DNA of 64,000 nucleotides from Namhaeicola litoreus (GTDB taxonomy: Bacteria > Bacteroidota > Bacteroidia > Flavobacteriales > Flavobacteriaceae): the NCBI RefSeq assembly GCF_042679565.1, contig NZ_JBHTMY010000002.1, forward strand, positions 372,001-436,000, in the 5' to 3' direction. Positions 27,440-35,949 of this stretch are shown piece after piece. Position 1 is the first letter of the stretch. Every line of letters begins with the position of its first letter. The position numbers and the translations under genes are program-made. The notes under the pieces were generated by a model that was not told where the DNA came from, searched no databases, and saw only the letters and a list, made by a program, of their open reading frames with translations.

Positions 27440-28567
27440 TTGATCCTATTTGTCTTCATCCCGCTGTTTTTTTACGTACTGATGCTCTTTTTTTTCAGTA
27501 TGGGTTACAGACGACTCAGTATATTTCCCAGTTCAGAAAACATAAATGAAAGCAAATTCTCAATTTTAATCCCTTTTCGGAATGAAGGCGAACAGCTACC
27601 TGGTTTATTACAAAGTCTGGATCAATTAGATTATCCTAAAAAAAACTTTGAAGTATGGATGATCAATGATGAATCGTCTGACAATTCACTGGAAGCCATA
27701 CATACCTTTACATCTGATAACCCGAATTTACAGATCCGGATTATCGACAACAATCGAAAGACGAATTCTGCAAAAAAAGATGCCATTCTATCTGGCATTG
27801 AACTGTCTAATTTTAATTGGATCATTACCACCGATGCAGACTGTCGGGTGCCAGAAAATTGGTTGAAGCTCTACGACCAAGCCATCAAAACATATGAACC
27901 TGTTCTGCTTGCTGCACCGGTTGGGTATACCAATATTAAAAACACAGTTTTAGATCAAATACAATTTTTTGAATTTTTAAGTCTTCAAATTATCACCATT
28001 GGCGCATTTGGTTTGGGTAAACCATTTATGTGCAATGGCGCTAATCTGTGTTATCATAAAACTACTTTTTTGTCTCTGAACGGATTCGAAGGAAATGAGG
28101 ATTTTGCTGGCGGAGACGATCTTTTTTTGATGGAAAAAATGCTTGAACAATATCCAAAAAGTGTTCATTTTATAAAACATAAGGATTGCATGGTGAATAC
28201 GAAAACAGAAAATTCTTGGAATGCCTTTTTCTCTCAGAGAATTCGCTGGGCCGCAAAGTCTGGAGGATATAAAAAAAGGATTGGTAAACTTACAGGATTG
28301 ATTGTTTTTTTTGGCAACCTTACTTTGGTCGTTTTACTATTATCAGCATTTTTTTACCCTCAAATATGGGCTTTTGCCCTCCTCAGTATTATTATAAAAA
28401 TACTTGCTGATCTATCCTTAATAGTTAATGGTAAAGTGTTGTTCAACAGACCCATTGTTCCACTATTTTTTTTAGTTTCTAGCTTGATTTATCCCTTCTT
28501 AAATGTGTATATAGGCTTTCAATCATTCTTTGGCTTTACATGGAAAGAGAGGCGCTATCAAAAATAA
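27440..28567 (+). CDS. Membrane-bound family 2 glycosyltransferase
   Basis: Processive-type GT2 enzyme at the inner membrane. An N-terminal membrane segment is followed by the GT-A domain: SILIPFRNEGEQLPGLL near residue 43, the metal motif TTDADCRVP near 134, the acceptor segment GGDDLFLMEKML near 225 and the QRIRW motif near 267. Three or four hydrophobic segments close the protein. The TTG at 27440 directly after the previous stop restores the N-terminal segment; an in-frame ATG at 27482 would cut it. I prefer the TTG. Confidence 0.82.
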   Translation: MILFVFIPLFFYVLMLFFFSMGYRRLSIFPSSENINESKFSILIPFRNEGEQLPGLLQSLDQLDYPKKNFEVWMINDESSDNSLEAIHTFTSDNPNLQIRIIDNNRKTNSAKKDAILSGIELSNFNWIITTDADCRVPENWLKLYDQAIKTYEPVLLAAPVGYTNIKNTVLDQIQFFEFLSLQIITIGAFGLGKPFMCNGANLCYHKTTFLSLNGFEGNEDFAGGDDLFLMEKMLEQYPKSVHFIKHKDCMVNTKTENSWNAFFSQRIRWAAKSGGYKKRIGKLTGLIVFFGNLTLVVLLLSAFFYPQIWAFALLSIIIKILADLSLIVNGKVLFNRPIVPLFFLVSSLIYPFLNVYIGFQSFFGFTWKERRYQK

Positions 28568-28568
28568 A

Positions 28569-29045
28569 TCAAGATTTTACTTTGATGATTATAGGTAATG
28601 TAAAAACAGAATGAACAGGAATTCCTCTTTTTGTTGAAGATTGCAAAAAAGTTGGGAATTTCTCAACTTCATCCCTAAAAATAGTATCAAAATCAGGAAT
28701 TTCTTTTTTCACCAGTTCGGATAATTGCAAGTCTTTAACGTACATTTTTCCTGTATTTTCAAATCCAATACGAGCGTAAATGGTGTCATTAAATTCTGTA
28801 TAAACTTCAAAAACATGTTCGTTTATTCTCTCTTCCAACTCTTCCTTTAAAGTTTGCTCAAAGCAATAATTTTGGGTGGATGAATCAAAATTCTGACATG
28901 TTTCAAAAAGCGGATATACATCTACAGTAGACAAGTCTAAAATAGTGTCTAAAGTGATTTGTTGGGTAGTTTTTTGGGGATTCGAAATCATTTCGCATGA
29001 AAGCAAAGTAAGCAAAACAAGTCCAAAAAAGCCCCATTTAAACAT
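28569..29045 (-). CDS. Hypothetical lipoprotein
   Basis: Exported 158-aa protein with signal peptide and lipobox (LLTLLSC, Cys17). The mature part has two cysteines (LFETCQNF and NYCFEQTL) likely to pair, a region FNDTIYARIGFENTGKMYVKDL and a C-terminal strand HSVFTLPIIIKVK. The end recalls the TonB C-terminal strand pattern seen in small Bacteroidota proteins, but this is weak. It ends one base after the convergent glycosyltransferase gene. Function unknown. Confidence 0.65.
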   Translation of the reverse strand: MFKWGFFGLVLLTLLSCEMISNPQKTTQQITLDTILDLSTVDVYPLFETCQNFDSSTQNYCFEQTLKEELEERINEHVFEVYTEFNDTIYARIGFENTGKMYVKDLQLSELVKKEIPDFDTIFRDEVEKFPTFLQSSTKRGIPVHSVFTLPIIIKVKS

Positions 29046-29156
29046 TTGAGATGATTACAATTGGGTGAAAGTACAAATATTTTAATTGATTATTGTTTTT
29101 TGTTAAAAATGAATGATAAAATCCCAAAATAGAGCCAAATATGCCATTTTTGACAT

Positions 29157-29188
29157 GATAATAAATCGGCCTACACCCGATTATTATC
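29157..29188. promoter_or_regulatory. Imperfect palindrome in a divergent gap
   Basis: GATAATAAATCGG (29157-29169) and CCGATTATTATC (29177-29188) pair with one bulged A around a 7-base centre. It lies in the 196-base gap between the divergent lipoprotein gene and the DUF456 gene, about 55 bases before the latter. It may be an operator or a leader stem. Confidence 0.4.
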
Positions 29189-29241
29189 TCGATTATTCAG
29201 CTTTCAATCAAAATAAAATTCATACTTTTTAAATCTAATTT

Positions 29242-29751
29242 ATGCTCATGGATATATTTTTACTCATCGTTGGTTTTATATTTTGTCTGATCGGAATTGT
29301 TGGTGCTCTTTTACCTGTTTTACCAGGGCCTTTTATGGGATGGATAGGTATTTTACTTCTCTATTTTACTTCGCCTATTGATATGAATTACTGGATTATA
29401 GGTATCACTTTATTTATTTCGATCCTCATACAAGTTCTAGACTATGTCATTCCGGCCATGGGTACAAAAAAATTTGGCGGTACAAAATACGGTGCATATG
29501 GAACAACCATTGGTTTGATTATAGGCCTTCTTGTTCCAATACCCTTTGGATTTGTTATTGGAGCATTCGTTGGCGCTTTTGTTGGAGAAATGATTCACGA
29601 TTCTAAAAATCCAAATCGAGCTGGCAAAGCAGCCATTGGAAGTTTTCTTGGATTTTTGGCTTCTACTACTTTAAAATTGATTGTTAGTGTTGCGTTTACT
29701 GGAATTTTCATCCAACAAGCACTGACAAATTGGGATAATTTGGTAAATTAA
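29242..29751 (+). CDS. DUF456 membrane protein
   Basis: DUF456 family member, 169 aa, inner membrane. Family pattern is clear: IVGALLPVLPGPFMGWIGILLL near residue 20, a second segment pair, the PAMGTKKFGGTKYGAYGTTIGLIIGLL glycine-rich region and a final small-residue segment with GAFVGEM. Function unknown in the family. Starts at 29242 or at the ATG two codons later. It precedes the flavoprotein gene by about 20 bases. Confidence 0.85.
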   Translation: MLMDIFLLIVGFIFCLIGIVGALLPVLPGPFMGWIGILLLYFTSPIDMNYWIIGITLFISILIQVLDYVIPAMGTKKFGGTKYGAYGTTIGLIIGLLVPIPFGFVIGAFVGAFVGEMIHDSKNPNRAGKAAIGSFLGFLASTTLKLIVSVAFTGIFIQQALTNWDNLVN

Positions 29752-29771
29752 CCTCAAAGTAAAATTTTGTT

Positions 29772-31415
29772 TTGACTGCTCATTCTAAAAATAATTATTC
29801 AGCTGATATCGCCATTATTGGAGGTGGAATTTCAGGTATCGTAACCGCTCTTGAATTACTCGATTCGGGTAAAAAAATTATCCTCTTCGACCGGGATATT
29901 GAAGAAAATTTTGGCGGTTTAGCAAAAGAATCTTTTGGGGGAATGTTTTTTGTAAACTCTCCTCAACAACGTTTTTCGAAAATCAATGACAGTATTGAAA
30001 ATGCGATAAAGGATTGGTTTTCGTTCGCAGAATTTGATCAAGATGAAAAGTGGGGAAAGCTTTGGGCTAAATCATTTATAGAAGAGAATCATTTGCTGTA
30101 CCAATGGTTAAAAAATAGAAAAATCAAGTTTTTCCCCATTGTGCATTGGGTTGAAAGAGGGTTGGATGTCCCTGGAAATTCTGTTCCGAGATTTCATATG
30201 GTTTGGGGCACTGGACATGGATTGATGGAAGCAATTCTATCATCACTCAAAGCGCATATGAATTTCAAAAACTTAACCATATACTTTGAGCATTTTGTTG
30301 AAGATTTTAATCTTGCAAATGGAAAAATTTCTGCCATTAATGGTGTAAATGAAAAAACAAAGGAAGACTTCGTTTGTCATGCAGATGAATTTGTGGTAGC
30401 TACCGGCGGGATCAATGGAAATATAGAAAAGGTAAAACAGTATTGGCACAAAGAATGGAATAAACCACCGGAAAAAATTCTAAATGGTTCTCATCAATAC
30501 TCTGATGGGATCATCCATGAAAAAGTAGAGAAATTAGGCGGAAATATCGTTCATTTAGATCATATGTGGAATTATGCGGCAGGCATCCCACATCCTTATC
30601 CTAAAAGAGAAAATCACGGACTCAGTTTGGTTCCACCAAAATCTGCACTTTGGTTAAATTATATGGGAGAAAGAATAGGCCCAAAACCTTTGATAACAGC
30701 TTATGACACTCGGTATTTGGTCACAAAAATTTGTGAACAAGAAAAACAATACTCTTGGCAGATCTTGAATAAAAAAATAGCTCTTAAAGAACTAGCTGTT
30801 TCGGGAGCAGAATTTAATGATGGCATAAAAAATAAAAGCCTTTTTGGTTTCTTGTCAACCATCCTTTTTGGAAATAAAAAATTGATCAGTTCGCTGGAAG
30901 AAGATTCTCCCAATTACATTGTAGCAAATAGTATCGAAGCGTTGGCAGATAAAATGAATAGCCTTACAGGTACAAATGACGTGAATGTAGACATCCTCAA
31001 GGCATCTATAAAAAGTTACGATATAAATTTTGAAAAAGGAAAAGACCCTTTAAAAGATGAGCAGATCCGATTGATTAGCAAAGCCAGAGAATATAGAGGA
31101 GATAAAGCAAGGACCTTAAAGCCTCAACCCTTAGATCAAAAAAATGCCTATCCGCTTATTGCTATTAGGGAGTTTATTCTTTCAAGAAAAAGTTTGGGTG
31201 GAATACAAACAAATTTACAATCTCAAGTATTGTCTATTCCTGATAAAAATAATGAACAAAAAGCATTTCATAATTTATACGCTGTGGGAGAAGCTGCCGG
31301 TTTTGGAGGTGGTGGATCACATGGAAAAAGAGCTTTAGAAGGAACTTTTCTAACAACTTGTATTTTTACAGCGCAAAAAGCAGCTGAACACATTACTAAA
31401 AAAATTTTAAAATAG
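29772..31415 (+). CDS. FAD-binding dehydrogenase (KstD/fumarate-reductase-type flavoprotein)
   Basis: Large FAD-dependent oxidoreductase, 547 aa. The dinucleotide motif AIIGGGISGIVTALELLDSG is at about residues 14-33, a conserved FVVATGGINGN is near 215, and the C-terminal FAD closure is AVGEAAGFGGGGSHGKRALEGTFL. This pattern fits the 3-ketosteroid dehydrogenase/fumarate reductase superfamily often called FAD-binding dehydrogenase. The start is a TTG (29772); no ATG is available before the Rossmann motif. It lies 4 bases before a ThDP enzyme gene. Substrate unknown. Confidence 0.8.
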   Translation: MTAHSKNNYSADIAIIGGGISGIVTALELLDSGKKIILFDRDIEENFGGLAKESFGGMFFVNSPQQRFSKINDSIENAIKDWFSFAEFDQDEKWGKLWAKSFIEENHLLYQWLKNRKIKFFPIVHWVERGLDVPGNSVPRFHMVWGTGHGLMEAILSSLKAHMNFKNLTIYFEHFVEDFNLANGKISAINGVNEKTKEDFVCHADEFVVATGGINGNIEKVKQYWHKEWNKPPEKILNGSHQYSDGIIHEKVEKLGGNIVHLDHMWNYAAGIPHPYPKRENHGLSLVPPKSALWLNYMGERIGPKPLITAYDTRYLVTKICEQEKQYSWQILNKKIALKELAVSGAEFNDGIKNKSLFGFLSTILFGNKKLISSLEEDSPNYIVANSIEALADKMNSLTGTNDVNVDILKASIKSYDINFEKGKDPLKDEQIRLISKAREYRGDKARTLKPQPLDQKNAYPLIAIREFILSRKSLGGIQTNLQSQVLSIPDKNNEQKAFHNLYAVGEAAGFGGGGSHGKRALEGTFLTTCIFTAQKAAEHITKKILK

Positions 31416-31419
31416 AGCC

Positions 31420-33150
31420 ATGCAAAAAACCGGAGCACAATTAGTTGTTTATGCCTTAGAGCAGATCGGCGTAAAATTTACATTTGGAATTCCCGGCGTA
31501 CACAATATCGAATTGTACGATGAAGTAAATAATTCCGAACAGATCGAACCAATTTTGGTCACCCATGAAGGCGGTGCATCGTTTATGGCCTTGGGCTCTT
31601 CATGCACCTCAGATCAGATAGGCACTTTAATGATTGTTCCGGCGGCGGGAACAACCCATGCCATGAGCGGAATTGGCGAAGCTTTTTTAGATGGTATTCC
31701 CATGCTTGTTATTTCTGGCGGCACCAGACTAGATACCGGAAGGCATTACCAATTACATCAACTCAATCAAGGCAATTTGGTCAAAGAAATTACCAAAGCA
31801 TATTTTAAAATTACTTCACACGAAGAGGCAATTTCAACGATTTATAAAGCTTTTGATATTGCTACCTCTGGTGAACCCGGACCAGTTTTTATCGAAGTTC
31901 CTACAGAGATACAAATGTTTAAAGGCGAAGTCAAATCTTTGCCTTCCTATAAGAAAAATATCACTAACCCAGAATTTGATCAAAGTGCTTTGGTTGCAGC
32001 TGCAGAACTATTAACTAAAGCAAAAAATCCAGGTATCTATATAGGTTGGGGTGCAGCAGGAGCTACCAAAGAACTTATTGAAATTGCTGAAACAATTGGC
32101 GCACCCGTATCAACAACCCTTCAGGGTAAAGCGTCCTTTCCTGCATCACACCCTTTGCACACAGGGTTTGGTTTTGGACCAAATTCAGTTCCTGCTTGTC
32201 AAAAAGCTTTTAAGAATTGTGATGCCCTATTAGCGGTTGGTGTTAGATTTTCAGAAATAGGTACGGGTAGTTTTGGCGTAAGCGTACCTGAAAACCTCAT
32301 TCATATAGATATCAATCAAGCCGTTTTTCATAAGAATTATCCTGCAAAAATTGCCATTCAGGCAGATGCCAAAGAAGCTTTAGAGATGTTATCTAAAATC
32401 TTAAAAACAACTGCGATCAAAAGAGACTCAAAAGATCTTCAGGAGCTCATAAAAAAAGAAAAACAAGAATACTTTAAGGAATGGCATGTTTCTGTAAACA
32501 AAGAAAAAGTTAGTCCGGGACATTTTTTTAATTCACTGACAAAACACACCAATGACGACACTTTTTTTATTGTTGATGATGGCAAACACACTTATTTAGC
32601 CGCAGAACTTTTACCTGTAAACAAAGCCAGACATTTTGTTTCTCCTACTGATTTTAATTGTATGGGCTTTTGTGTTCCTGCCGTAATTGGTGCAAAATTG
32701 CACAATCCAAACAATCAAGTTATCGGTATAGTAGGTGATGGTGGTTTTTTAATGACCGGATTAGAAACCTTGACCGCTTCTACTCAAAGATTAGGTGTCA
32801 TTTATTTTATTTTTCATGATGGCGAGTTGGGACAAATTTCTCAGTTTCAAAAAATTCCACTAAAGCGAAAAGTAGCTACGGTTATTGGAAATGTGCAGTT
32901 TAAAGGAATTGCAGATGCCGTAGGTGCAGCATATTATCCTATCCTTAATGATCTTGATTTGGAGCAGCAAATGAATGCCATTTTTAATCATCCAAACAAA
33001 GAACAACCAATTATCGTAGATGTGAAAATAGACTATTCTAAAAAAACTTATATGACAAAAGGAGTGGTAAAAGTAAACTTAGCGAGATTTAGTTTAAAAG
33101 AAAAAATACGCTTTTTAGGTAGAGCAGCAAAACGACACTTAATGGGTTAA
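31420..33150 (+). CDS. Thiamine-diphosphate enzyme, acetolactate synthase-like
   Basis: ThDP-dependent enzyme with the three-domain layout of acetohydroxyacid synthase/benzoylformate decarboxylase (576 aa). The activating Glu lies in THEGGASFMALG near residue 50, and the ThDP/Mg motif starts GDGGFLMTGLE near 445. Where the family has NN at the end of that motif, this protein has HD (IFHDGELGQ), an unusual pair of metal-site residues. It follows the flavoprotein gene closely. A decarboxylase, ligase or lyase of 2-oxoacids or acyl-CoA is possible; I cannot choose. Confidence 0.78.
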   Translation: MQKTGAQLVVYALEQIGVKFTFGIPGVHNIELYDEVNNSEQIEPILVTHEGGASFMALGSSCTSDQIGTLMIVPAAGTTHAMSGIGEAFLDGIPMLVISGGTRLDTGRHYQLHQLNQGNLVKEITKAYFKITSHEEAISTIYKAFDIATSGEPGPVFIEVPTEIQMFKGEVKSLPSYKKNITNPEFDQSALVAAAELLTKAKNPGIYIGWGAAGATKELIEIAETIGAPVSTTLQGKASFPASHPLHTGFGFGPNSVPACQKAFKNCDALLAVGVRFSEIGTGSFGVSVPENLIHIDINQAVFHKNYPAKIAIQADAKEALEMLSKILKTTAIKRDSKDLQELIKKEKQEYFKEWHVSVNKEKVSPGHFFNSLTKHTNDDTFFIVDDGKHTYLAAELLPVNKARHFVSPTDFNCMGFCVPAVIGAKLHNPNNQVIGIVGDGGFLMTGLETLTASTQRLGVIYFIFHDGELGQISQFQKIPLKRKVATVIGNVQFKGIADAVGAAYYPILNDLDLEQQMNAIFNHPNKEQPIIVDVKIDYSKKTYMTKGVVKVNLARFSLKEKIRFLGRAAKRHLMG

Positions 33151-33168
33151 TTTTAATTAGTTTACGCT

Positions 33169-33873
33169 ATGCAGTTTACATTTTTTGCAGGTTTGTTGGC
33201 CTCTATTTTACATGTCCTTTCTGGTCCAGATCATTTGGCAGCGGTTACTCCTTTTGCCATAGAAACAAAACGCAAGGCATGGAAAGTTGGTTTGTTTTGG
33301 GGGATTGGTCATTTAGCAGGAATGATTGTTATTGGACTCTTATTCTATTTCTTTAGAGAGCTTATCCCAGTTGAAAAAATTTCTAATTATAGCGAGCAAT
33401 TGGTAGGCATTGTTCTCATATTTATCGGAATTGCTTCTTTGTACAAGATTTTTAAAGAAAAAAGAAAACATAAACACTTGCACATTCATGCCCATAATCC
33501 AAAAATACATACACATCCGCATCAACACCATGACACTACCGGACATCACCATGCACATCATTCAGAAAAGAAACAAAACTTACTTAGCTCCTTTTTGATT
33601 GGATTTTTACATGGATTGGCGGGTATTGCCCATTTCATTTTATTTTTACCTGTGTTAGGTTTTGAAAAAACAAGTGATGCATTGTTGTATATTTTTGGAT
33701 TTGCGCTGGGAATATTAATTGCAATGATTGCGTATGCAGCCGTAATTGGGAGGGTTTCATCACTTGCAAAAAACGAGCACAATGATTATTTTTTCAATGG
33801 AATTCGATTGATGGGTGGCATTTTTGCACTGATTATTGGGGTCTATTGGTTGCTCTCAACAAATCCGGGGTAA
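33169..33873 (+). CDS. NicO/UreH-like metal permease with histidine-rich loop, probable nickel transporter
   Basis: Inner-membrane protein, 234 aa, with about six hydrophobic segments. The first carries LHVLSGPDHLAAVTPF, matching the H-x5-DH metal-pathway motif of NicO/NiCoT/UreH-type transporters, and a second histidine motif FLHGLAGIAH follows. Between them is a loop with about 20 histidines (residues 100-125). It ends within the 3' end of hypE (18-base convergent overlap), next to the hydrogenase maturation genes, so nickel uptake or efflux for hydrogenase is the natural reading. Confidence 0.7.
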   Translation: MQFTFFAGLLASILHVLSGPDHLAAVTPFAIETKRKAWKVGLFWGIGHLAGMIVIGLLFYFFRELIPVEKISNYSEQLVGIVLIFIGIASLYKIFKEKRKHKHLHIHAHNPKIHTHPHQHHDTTGHHHAHHSEKKQNLLSSFLIGFLHGLAGIAHFILFLPVLGFEKTSDALLYIFGFALGILIAMIAYAAVIGRVSSLAKNEHNDYFFNGIRLMGGIFALIIGVYWLLSTNPG

Positions 33874-34863
33874 CTGTTCTCCGAGCAAAGGAGTGACAAT
33901 TCTTTTTCCGCCAATCACACTATTCATTACTACTTTATGAGGATGGTCCTTTGTGAATTCACCAATCGTTTGACTGTTTTTACCTTTACTTTTAGATCGC
34001 AACAGGGTTAATACTGCTGATTCGATTTCTGGATCTACAATGGCCAAAAACAGACCTTCATTTGCTACATAAAGCGGATCTAAACCGAGTAATTCACATA
34101 CGGCTTTTACCTGTTTATCTATGGGTAATTTATTCTCTTTTAAAGTGATTCCTAAACTGGTTTCTCCTGAAATTTCCGAAAGAACGCTGGCCACACCTCC
34201 ACGCGTAGGATCTCTAAAAAGTTTGATTTTTTCACCAAATGCGTCTAACAAATCTTCCACGAGTTCATGTAAATGAGTCGTATCACTTTCAATTTCTGAT
34301 TCAAAAGTGAGACCTTCTCTCTGAGACATAATGGCTATCCCGTGCTGAGCAATATTTCCATTGATAATAATTTTATCTCCCTCCTTAATTCTATCTATTG
34401 AAATATCTGCCTTAGAATGCATAGGTCCAAAACCTGTTGTATTGATAAATATTTTATCACCCTTTCCTCGTTCAACCACTTTTGTATCACCTGTTATAAT
34501 TTCAACCTTACACAACGCTGCGGCTTGTTTGATGGATTGGATAATTCGCTTGAAATCCTCCATCAAAAGACCTTCTTCTATGATAAAACTGAGCGTAAGA
34601 AATTTAGGAATCGCACCACACATTGCTACATCATTCACCGTTCCGTTTATAGCCAAATCACCAATATTTCCTCCTTTAAAAAATATAGGCGAAACCACAA
34701 AACTATCTGTCGATATCGCCATTTTACCATTCAGTTTTACTACAGATCCATCATGTTTTTTATCCAAATATGGATTGGAAAATGCCTCAAAAATAAGCTC
34801 ATCGAGTAATTCTTTTGTCATGATTCCTCCACTTCCATGACCTAACTGTATTCGATCTTCCAT
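33856..34863 (-). CDS. hypE: HypE, carbamoyl-phosphate-derived cyanide ligand synthesis
   Basis: Accepts a carbamoyl group from HypF on its C-terminal cysteine and dehydrates it to a thiocyanate used for the Fe(CN)2CO centre. The 335-aa protein ends in the required PRIC. The PurM-like ATP-binding elements LGHGSGGIMTKELL (residue 7), DSFVVSPIFF, GDTKVVERG and FRDPTRGGVASVLSE are present. Last gene of the hya-hyp operon, 3 bases after hypD. Confidence 0.95.
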   Translation of the reverse strand: MEDRIQLGHGSGGIMTKELLDELIFEAFSNPYLDKKHDGSVVKLNGKMAISTDSFVVSPIFFKGGNIGDLAINGTVNDVAMCGAIPKFLTLSFIIEEGLLMEDFKRIIQSIKQAAALCKVEIITGDTKVVERGKGDKIFINTTGFGPMHSKADISIDRIKEGDKIIINGNIAQHGIAIMSQREGLTFESEIESDTTHLHELVEDLLDAFGEKIKLFRDPTRGGVASVLSEISGETSLGITLKENKLPIDKQVKAVCELLGLDPLYVANEGLFLAIVDPEIESAVLTLLRSKSKGKNSQTIGEFTKDHPHKVVMNSVIGGKRIVTPLLGEQLPRIC

Positions 34864-34866
34864 AGT

Positions 34867-35949
34867 TTAAAAATTTGAAAAATGATAATAGGCAGCACAG
34901 GCACCTTCTGAAGAAACCATTGGCGCACCCAAAGGATTTTTGGGATGACATCCCTTTGCAAATTCCGAACATTCATGTGGCTTCTTAATCCCCCTAAGCA
35001 CTTCTCCGGCAATACATTTTGTGTTTTCGGGTGAATTGATTTCTTGCACACTAAATTTTAGCTCTGCGTCAAACCCAGAAAATTCAGGACGAAGTTTATA
35101 GCCACTTCGCGGAATTAAACCTATTCCTCGCCATTTTCTATCTGTAACTTCAAAGACTTGTGCAATGATTTTCTTTGCTGGCAAATTGCCTTCTCTATTT
35201 ACAACGCGCGCGTACTGATTCTCTACTTTTGCGTCTCCTTTTTCCAACTGACAAACAGCGAGATAAATTCCCTGGACCAAATCCAAAGGTTCAAATCCGG
35301 TAATCACTATGGGTATATTATATTTTTTACTCAAAGGTTCATATTCTTTGTAACCCATGATGGCACAAACATGACCTGCCCCTAAAAACGCATCTATACT
35401 GCTAAATTCATCATCAAGAATTGCTTCCATAGCAGGAGGAACAAGCACATGTGACACCAATAAAGAAAAATTCTTGATATTTTCCTTCTGTGCATGAAGA
35501 ACAGAAAGCGCATTGGCCGGTGCTGTCGTTTCAAAACCTACGGCAAAAAAAACAACTTCTTTGTCAGGATTTTCTTTCGCAATAGTTACCGCTTCTAAGG
35601 GCGAATATAAAATTCTTAAATCTCCACCTTTAGACTTGGTTTCCAGCAAACTTTTACCGCTTCCTGGTACCCGAATCATATCTCCAAATGAACATACAAT
35701 GACCCCTCTTTCAAGCAACTCAATGGCCTTATCAATAAGATTTAATGGAGTGACGCAAACCGGACAACCGGGACCGTGAATCATTTGAATTTGAGGTGGT
35801 AATAGTTCAAGTAAACCATTTTTGACAAAACCATGAGTTTGACCTCCACAAATCTCCATGATCTTCCAATCTCTTGTAACGACCTCCTCAATCTTTTTTA
35901 AATAAGATTGAGTCGCTTTTAGGTTTCTATATTCGGTTAAGTGCTTCAT
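34867..35949 (-). CDS. hypD: HypD, Fe(CN)2CO assembly scaffold
   Basis: Iron-sulfur protein that, with HypC, carries the Fe(CN)2CO unit. Conserved motifs: ICGGQTHGFVKNGL near residue 33, GPGCPVCVTP near 67, and the C-terminal [4Fe-4S] cysteine set CIAGEVLRG, ECSEFAKGC, GACAAYY. The 360 aa are full length. It overlaps hypF by 4 bases and precedes hypE by 3. Confidence 0.95.
   Translation of the reverse strand: MKHLTEYRNLKATQSYLKKIEEVVTRDWKIMEICGGQTHGFVKNGLLELLPPQIQMIHGPGCPVCVTPLNLIDKAIELLERGVIVCSFGDMIRVPGSGKSLLETKSKGGDLRILYSPLEAVTIAKENPDKEVVFFAVGFETTAPANALSVLHAQKENIKNFSLLVSHVLVPPAMEAILDDEFSSIDAFLGAGHVCAIMGYKEYEPLSKKYNIPIVITGFEPLDLVQGIYLAVCQLEKGDAKVENQYARVVNREGNLPAKKIIAQVFEVTDRKWRGIGLIPRSGYKLRPEFSGFDAELKFSVQEINSPENTKCIAGEVLRGIKKPHECSEFAKGCHPKNPLGAPMVSSEGACAAYYHFSNF

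Noticed and set aside
34361..34840. Long open frame (159 codons) antisense to hypE, and another of 130 codons in the next frame
   Set aside because: Both lie wholly within hypE, have no family pattern or start signal, and arise from the codon use of the real gene.
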